DNA of 8,396 bases, taken from contig DEHW01000224.1 of the NCBI GenBank assembly GCA_002352135.1, positions 2,051-10,446 of the forward strand, read 5' to 3'. Numbering within the stretch: position 1 is the first letter of the stretch; the number at the start of each line of letters is the position of its first letter. A program made the position numbers and the translations under genes. Source of the DNA: Lysobacterales bacterium UBA2790 (lineage in GTDB: Bacteria; Pseudomonadota; Gammaproteobacteria; Xanthomonadales; Xanthomonadaceae). The notes under the pieces were generated by a model. It saw nothing but the letters and a program-made list of their open reading frames with translations, ran no database searches and was not told where the DNA came from. This document shows, piece after piece, positions 4,306 to 8,396 of the stretch.

Positions 4306-5364
4306 ATGATTCGACACACCTTTCTCTTCATCGCGTTGAGCGTCGCGACCACCTTCGCCGATGCTGTGGATCGCGACGTCTATGCAGCATCGACATGCCA
4401 GACCTCCGCATCCGAGTCGATCCGACGCGCTCACGCGGCAGAACTTGCTGCCGCCACCGGTGATACGGTCGGGGCGATCTGGGTTCGCGCCAAGTTGTTG
4501 CAGTGGGATCAGGAGGCTTGCCTTGAGACGCTAACCAATGGCGCACCTGACGGAGAGGATGCGGAAGACATTCTGGCGCTCTGGCAGTCCTTGCTGCATG
4601 AACCAGCGCTCGCACCGCATCTGCTTTACGACGCCGTCCTCAACCCGCGCACGGGTCTGTCGCCCGCGCAGCGCGCCGAAGCCTTGCAACGACTGATCGC
4701 CGACGATCCGCACAACGCGCAGACTTGGCTGGTGGCGCTGCAGAGGAAACTGCAACAACCGCATCCACAATCCGAACATCTGGATGCACTGCTGTTCCTG
4801 GCACAGCAACAGGCCCAGTTCAGTCGCGCCTGGATGGCGATGGCAGCGACGTGGTGGCGCGAGCTTGGCGCTCTTCCGGCAACCGGACCTCAGCAGGCAA
4901 ACCCGCAGAACGTTGGCTCCAATACGTCGGCGCACGTCGCATCGGATCGAGTGCGCGAGAGCCTGCACTACGCCATCGCCACCTCGCCCTTGGCGAGCAC
5001 CAAGACACTGCATGCCGTCTGCGGCCCCAAAACCATCACCCCACACCGGCAATCAAGCTGCCACAGCGTCGCCAAGTTGCTCGCAACCCAGGGAGATTCG
5101 TTGATGGATCAACGCGTTGGTGTGCAGATCTGGTCTCAGCTCGCCGTGGATGAGGCCGATGCGGCCGACGCTGCAAGAAGCCTGCAGGAACTCGATGCGC
5201 TGGACGTGGAACGCCGCTCGCTGGCGGACACCGACGATGCCGAATCACTGCTCAGTGCGGCATGGATCGAGGTACTGGAACAGGGCGGACGCGAAATCGA
5301 TGTGCAACGAGTGCTGTTGCAATCAGCAGGCGAATCCTTGAAGCCGACTCTGGACACCCGATAA
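4306..5364 (+). CDS. Exported, mostly helical protein of unknown function
   Basis: A 352-residue protein I do not recognise. ATG 4306 is chosen because it gives a signal peptide: MIRH, then a hydrophobic stretch FLFIALSVATTFA (6-18), with likely cleavage around residues 18-20. The frame is open from 4138, but that upstream part lies antisense to pdsR. A modest AGG lies 4 nt before the ATG. The mature protein is rich in Ala, Leu, Gln and Glu, predicted largely alpha-helical, with stretches such as LSPAQRAEALQRLIADDPHNAQTWLVALQRKL that look like TPR-style helix pairs, though no clear repeat register is visible. Cysteines at about 31 and 72 and two further ones (VCGP and SSCHS) could form disulfides in the periplasm. 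It is divergent from pdsR, and such a position is often, not always, regulatory. It converges on the yfiF-like gene 28 bp away. Confidence 0.7.
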   Translation: MIRHTFLFIALSVATTFADAVDRDVYAASTCQTSASESIRRAHAAELAAATGDTVGAIWVRAKLLQWDQEACLETLTNGAPDGEDAEDILALWQSLLHEPALAPHLLYDAVLNPRTGLSPAQRAEALQRLIADDPHNAQTWLVALQRKLQQPHPQSEHLDALLFLAQQQAQFSRAWMAMAATWWRELGALPATGPQQANPQNVGSNTSAHVASDRVRESLHYAIATSPLASTKTLHAVCGPKTITPHRQSSCHSVAKLLATQGDSLMDQRVGVQIWSQLAVDEADAADAARSLQELDALDVERRSLADTDDAESLLSAAWIEVLEQGGREIDVQRVLLQSAGESLKPTLDTR

Positions 5365-5392
5365 AACGCGCCGAGCGCCCAATCCGCCTCAC

Positions 5393-6724
5393 TCACCCCA
5401 TCGTCTGCCGCCAGTGCTCGGCCAGCACCACGCCGACCGCATTGGCGATGTTGAGACTTTCGACCTTGCCTGAGCCGGGAATCTGCAGACGGCGGTCGCA
5501 GTGGCGGATGGTTTGATCGCGCATGCCTGCGGCTTCGGCGCCGAACACGAAGACGGCGCGGTCGGGCAGCGCTTCGGCATACAGATCAACGCCATCGCGC
5601 GGCAGGGTGGCGCACAGCACAAAGCCCGCGTCGTGCAGCATCGCGATGGCCGCCGCGCTGTCGTCCAGGCGCAGCAGCGGAACCACTTCCGCGCCACCTT
5701 CGGCAACGCGAACAGCGGCGCTCGACAAACCCAAGGTGCTGTCTTCGGGCAGCAACACGGCCGCCGCGCCGAAATGCGCAGCGCTGCGCAGCACCGCGCC
5801 CAGATTGTGTGGATTGCCGACGCCATCGAGCCAGATCAATCGCTGCACCGGCTCGTCCAACAAGGATGCCAACAACTGCGCAAGACTCGGCAACTCGGGC
5901 GGTGCCATCAGCACACACACGCCCTCATGGTGCTGACTGGCACACAGGCGATCCATGTCGTCGGCAGGCACCACGCGATAGCCCAGACGCTCGCTCACGC
6001 AATGCGCCAACACCTCTCGCAGGTCGGACAGTCGGGATTCGAGCAGATAGACCTTGCGCAAGGAACCGGGACGCGCCGCAAAGGCGGCACGCACCGCGTT
6101 CAGGCCATAGATTTTCTGTTCCTGACGTGGCGTCCAAGCGGCCTCTGCAGCGGCCGGAACCACGGGCGTGTCAGCACTCGCATCCGGTTGGAAGCGCGCC
6201 GGACGTGTGCTCGCCTCTGGTCGCTCCACGCGCTGCCAGGGCGATGCGGACGCGTCGCGATCAGTCGTCCGCGCTGCCTGCCCATATGGCGAACGACTGG
6301 GCTTTGATGAGGTGTAGCTGCCTTCACGCGGCGGCGTGTCGCGACGATCACGATGATCGCGACGCTCGTCGCGGTGCGCAAACGGTGGACGCGTTGATGC
6401 CTCGTCACGACGCGGTCTTGGCGCACCGTCGCGTGGGTAGCGCGACGCGTCCTCGCGATGCGTGTCGCGGCGCGGCGGACGCTCACCGGTCGTCGACTCC
6501 TGCGTGCGATGGGACGGCCCCGACTTGCGTGGCCGGTCGGCCGACGCGGGCGCAGGCTTCGCGAAGGGCTGCGGCAGACGATACGGCGTGGCGCCACTGG
6601 GCGAGGATTCACGCGGCCGCCAGTCATCCTGTGGACGGCGCGGCGATGCATCCCGGCGCGGTGCGCGCGTGTCGTTGCCACGCGGCTTCCCTGGCCACGC
6701 CGGGGGTGTTTTGTCCTTGCTCAT
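5393..6724 (-). CDS. yfiF: TrmH/SpoU-family RNA methyltransferase, YfiF type, long N-terminal extension
   Basis: A 443-residue predicted SAM-dependent RNA 2'-O-methyltransferase of the knotted SPOUT fold. The C-terminal half (about 204-443) has a small RNA-binding domain (KIYGLNAVRAAFAARPGS, later SQHHEGVCVLM) followed by the catalytic domain: motif 1 NPHNLGAVLRS (304-314, Arg313), motif 2 FVFGAEAAGM (392-401) and motif 3 IPGSGKVESLNIANAVGVVLAE (415-436). HHEGVC, NPHNLG and AEHWRQ near the end match E. coli YfiF, whose RNA target is not established. Residues 1-200 are low-complexity, rich in Arg, Asp, Pro and Ser (for example RRDHRDRRDTPPR), disordered and probably RNA-binding. E. coli YfiF has a similar but, as I recall, roughly half as long extension. 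The ATG overlaps the stop of the RND permease gene by 4 bp, an unusual partner. Other SpoU paralogues such as RlmB fit less well because of the extension. Confidence 0.88.
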   Translation of the reverse strand: MSKDKTPPAWPGKPRGNDTRAPRRDASPRRPQDDWRPRESSPSGATPYRLPQPFAKPAPASADRPRKSGPSHRTQESTTGERPPRRDTHREDASRYPRDGAPRPRRDEASTRPPFAHRDERRDHRDRRDTPPREGSYTSSKPSRSPYGQAARTTDRDASASPWQRVERPEASTRPARFQPDASADTPVVPAAAEAAWTPRQEQKIYGLNAVRAAFAARPGSLRKVYLLESRLSDLREVLAHCVSERLGYRVVPADDMDRLCASQHHEGVCVLMAPPELPSLAQLLASLLDEPVQRLIWLDGVGNPHNLGAVLRSAAHFGAAAVLLPEDSTLGLSSAAVRVAEGGAEVVPLLRLDDSAAAIAMLHDAGFVLCATLPRDGVDLYAEALPDRAVFVFGAEAAGMRDQTIRHCDRRLQIPGSGKVESLNIANAVGVVLAEHWRQTMG

Positions 6725-8396
6725 GGCGATGCGCTTCCGGTCAATTCTTCATGCGATGCCGGTGTGCTGGCTTCGAGTCGATCCAACTCACGACCCAGGG
6801 CTTCCGGCGAACGTGTCCATGGCGCGATCCAAGCGTAGAAGGCGGGCACCACGAACAACGACAACAGCGTCGAGAATGCCACGCCGAACACGATCACGAT
6901 ACCGATCGTGTAGCGACTGGCGGAGCCAGGACCGCCCGAGACCACCAGCGGCAACGCGCCCACGATGGTGGAAATCGCCGTCATCAGAATCGGCCGCAGA
7001 CGCACCTTGCAGGATTCAACAATGGCCTGATGCACGCTACGACCTTCGTCACGCAACTGATTGGCAAACTCGACGATCAGGATGCCGTTCTTGGCGGCGA
7101 GACCGACCAGCATCACGATGCCGATCTGACTGAACAGATTGATCGAGCTGCCCACCAGATACAGGCCAATCAGCGCGCCCAATACAGCCAGCGGCACGGT
7201 CAGCATGATCACCAGCGGGTGGGCGAAGCTCTCGAATTGGGCGGCCAGCACCAGAAACACGATCAGCAACGCCATCGCGAAGGTGAACAGCGCCGCGTTG
7301 CCGGAATTGGCGTACTCGCGCGATTCGCCCTTGAAGTCGAGCTGCGCGTAATCGGGCAGTTCTTCCTTGACCACGCCCTGAATCCATTCGATGGCCTGGC
7401 CCAAGGTATAACCCGGCGCGACCGCGCCACTGATGGTGATGGCGCGCAGACGATTGAAGCGGTTGAAGCTGCCCGGTTCGGCCAATTCGCGCAAGGTCAC
7501 CAGATTGGCCAGCGGGATCAGTTCGCCGGAACGCTGTGAGCGCACGTACAAGCCGTTCAGGTCACTCGGCGAGGAGCGTTCGCCATCCTGTGCCTGCAGG
7601 ATCACGTCGTACTCTTCGCCGTTTTCGACATAGGTCGTCACGCGACGCGAGCCCATCATGGTTTCCAGCGTGCGACCAATCTCGCTGACCGACACGCCCA
7701 GATCGGCCGCGCGTGTACGGTCGATGTCGATGCGCAACTGCGGGCGGGTCTCCTTGTAGTCCGAATCGACGGCGAACAAACCGGGGTTTTCGGCAATGCG
7801 CGCCAGCAAGCGATCACGCCACTGCGCCAGCTCGTCATACTCCGGGCCACCCAGAACGATGTTGAAGGGTTGACCCCTTGACCGCACCAGGCCGGTTCTG
7901 GCCTGAGCCAACGCACGCACTCCGGGAATATCGCCCAAGTCGCGGCGTACGCTGTCGACGACGTCGGCGGTCGACTCACTGCGCTGCGACCAGTCCTGCA
8001 GGATCACGATGGCCTGCCCGGTATGCATTTCCTCGCTGGCACCGAAGCCGCCGGGAACGCGGGTATTGGCACGCATGATCGGCTTGCCCTCGCCCAATCG
8101 CGCGAACAGCTTTTCTTCGACCTTGGCCATCTGCTCCACGGTGTAGTCAAAGCCCGCACCCTCAGGGCCGACCACCGAGACGAAAAATGCGCCGCGATCT
8201 TCCGGCGGTGCGAGTTCCTTGGGGACGACCTTCAGCAACGCTGCACTGGCCACCAGCGCAGCGATCATCAAGGCACCGGCCAGAAGTGGCCTTTCGACAG
8301 CACGTTCCATCCCACGGCCATAGGCCTCCGAGACCTTGTTGATCCAGCCTTGCGTGATCGCATTCAAGCCAGTGGGTGCGGTATGCGGTCGGACCA
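6721..8396 (-). CDS. RND efflux permease, HAE1 (AcrB/MexB-like) family, C-terminal half
   Basis: A partial gene: 558 codons are in the window and the frame runs open off the right edge, so about half of a protein of usually some 1,030 residues is present. It is an inner-membrane proton-driven pump that works with a periplasmic adaptor and an outer-membrane channel. Visible parts in order: the end of the central loop; a membrane segment (LLAGALMIAALVASAALL); the second large periplasmic loop beginning PKELAPPEDRGAFFVSV; VDSDYKETRPQLRIDIDRTRAADLGVS; then the membrane cluster with FTFAMALLIVFLVLAAQFESF, PLAVLGALIGLYL and LVGLAAKNGILIVEFANQ. The Lys in AAKN corresponds to the conserved proton-relay lysine (K940 of AcrB). 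The tail after TM12 is short and hydrophilic. The TTG at 8367 is internal, not a start. The substrate cannot be told from this half. Its stop overlaps the methyltransferase ATG. Confidence 0.93.
   Translation of the reverse strand, partial: VRPHTAPTGLNAITQGWINKVSEAYGRGMERAVERPLLAGALMIAALVASAALLKVVPKELAPPEDRGAFFVSVVGPEGAGFDYTVEQMAKVEEKLFARLGEGKPIMRANTRVPGGFGASEEMHTGQAIVILQDWSQRSESTADVVDSVRRDLGDIPGVRALAQARTGLVRSRGQPFNIVLGGPEYDELAQWRDRLLARIAENPGLFAVDSDYKETRPQLRIDIDRTRAADLGVSVSEIGRTLETMMGSRRVTTYVENGEEYDVILQAQDGERSSPSDLNGLYVRSQRSGELIPLANLVTLRELAEPGSFNRFNRLRAITISGAVAPGYTLGQAIEWIQGVVKEELPDYAQLDFKGESREYANSGNAALFTFAMALLIVFLVLAAQFESFAHPLVIMLTVPLAVLGALIGLYLVGSSINLFSQIGIVMLVGLAAKNGILIVEFANQLRDEGRSVHQAIVESCKVRLRPILMTAISTIVGALPLVVSGGPGSASRYTIGIVIVFGVAFSTLLSLFVVPAFYAWIAPWTRSPEALGRELDRLEASTPASHEELTGSASP

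Noticed and set aside
5809..7539. 576-codon open frame on the plus strand across the methyltransferase and RND genes
   Set aside because: Antisense to two clearly recognised genes; composition is the Arg/His/Ala-rich product expected from a GC-rich shadow frame.
8365..8367. TTG near 8367 as a start codon of the RND gene
   Set aside because: The frame continues to the window edge, and known RND pumps have another half upstream of this point.

Overview
The window is GC-rich bacterial chromosome. It looks like a gammaproteobacterium, most likely near Xanthomonadales, judging from gene families recalled without a database search: a PdsR/PdsS-type two-component pair, a YfiF-type RNA methyltransferase, an RND efflux pump and a chromosomal integron. 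The left ~1.46 kb is accessory DNA and the right ~6.9 kb is ordinary dense chromosome. Sampled composition agrees: 30 of 60 bases are G+C at 541-600 inside a cassette, against 40 of 60 at 2101-2160 inside the kinase gene.

Region 1-1462 is the end of a decayed integron. A fragment of an integron integrase gene (about 78 N-terminal codons, with a frameshift) reads rightward from 1230. The cassette array reads leftward, away from it, in the usual divergent arrangement. From the integrase outward come: a putative attI carrying a 25-codon leader ORF with two good Shine-Dalgarno sites; cassette gene 1 (123 aa); a well-formed 60-bp attC; cassette gene 2 (190 aa, predicted exported); a longer, degenerate second attC; and about 110 bp of array in which no gene can be recognised. 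Neither cassette gene has its own ribosome binding site. Instead the upstream reading frame ends on the TAG inside the recombination core GTTAG, and the next ATG lies 5 nt (leader to gene 1) or 0 nt (gene 1 to gene 2) further on. This resembles the ORF-11 arrangement of class 1 integrons and is the most interesting signal here.

Region 1550-4206 is a leftward operon, response regulator then histidine kinase, overlapping by 4 bp. Both match the dedicated-sortase-system regulators (PdsR, PdsS) in family signatures. The kinase has a CBM9-like sensor domain between two membrane segments. No sortase or sortase substrate is in the window. A divergent gene (4306-5364, rightward) encodes an exported, mostly helical protein of unknown function.

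Region 5393-8396 is a second leftward operon: the C-terminal half of an HAE1-type RND permease, cut by the window edge, followed with a 4-bp overlap by a TrmH/SpoU-family methyltransferase of the YfiF type with a 200-residue basic disordered N-terminal extension. It converges on the exported-protein gene with 28 bp between the stop codons.
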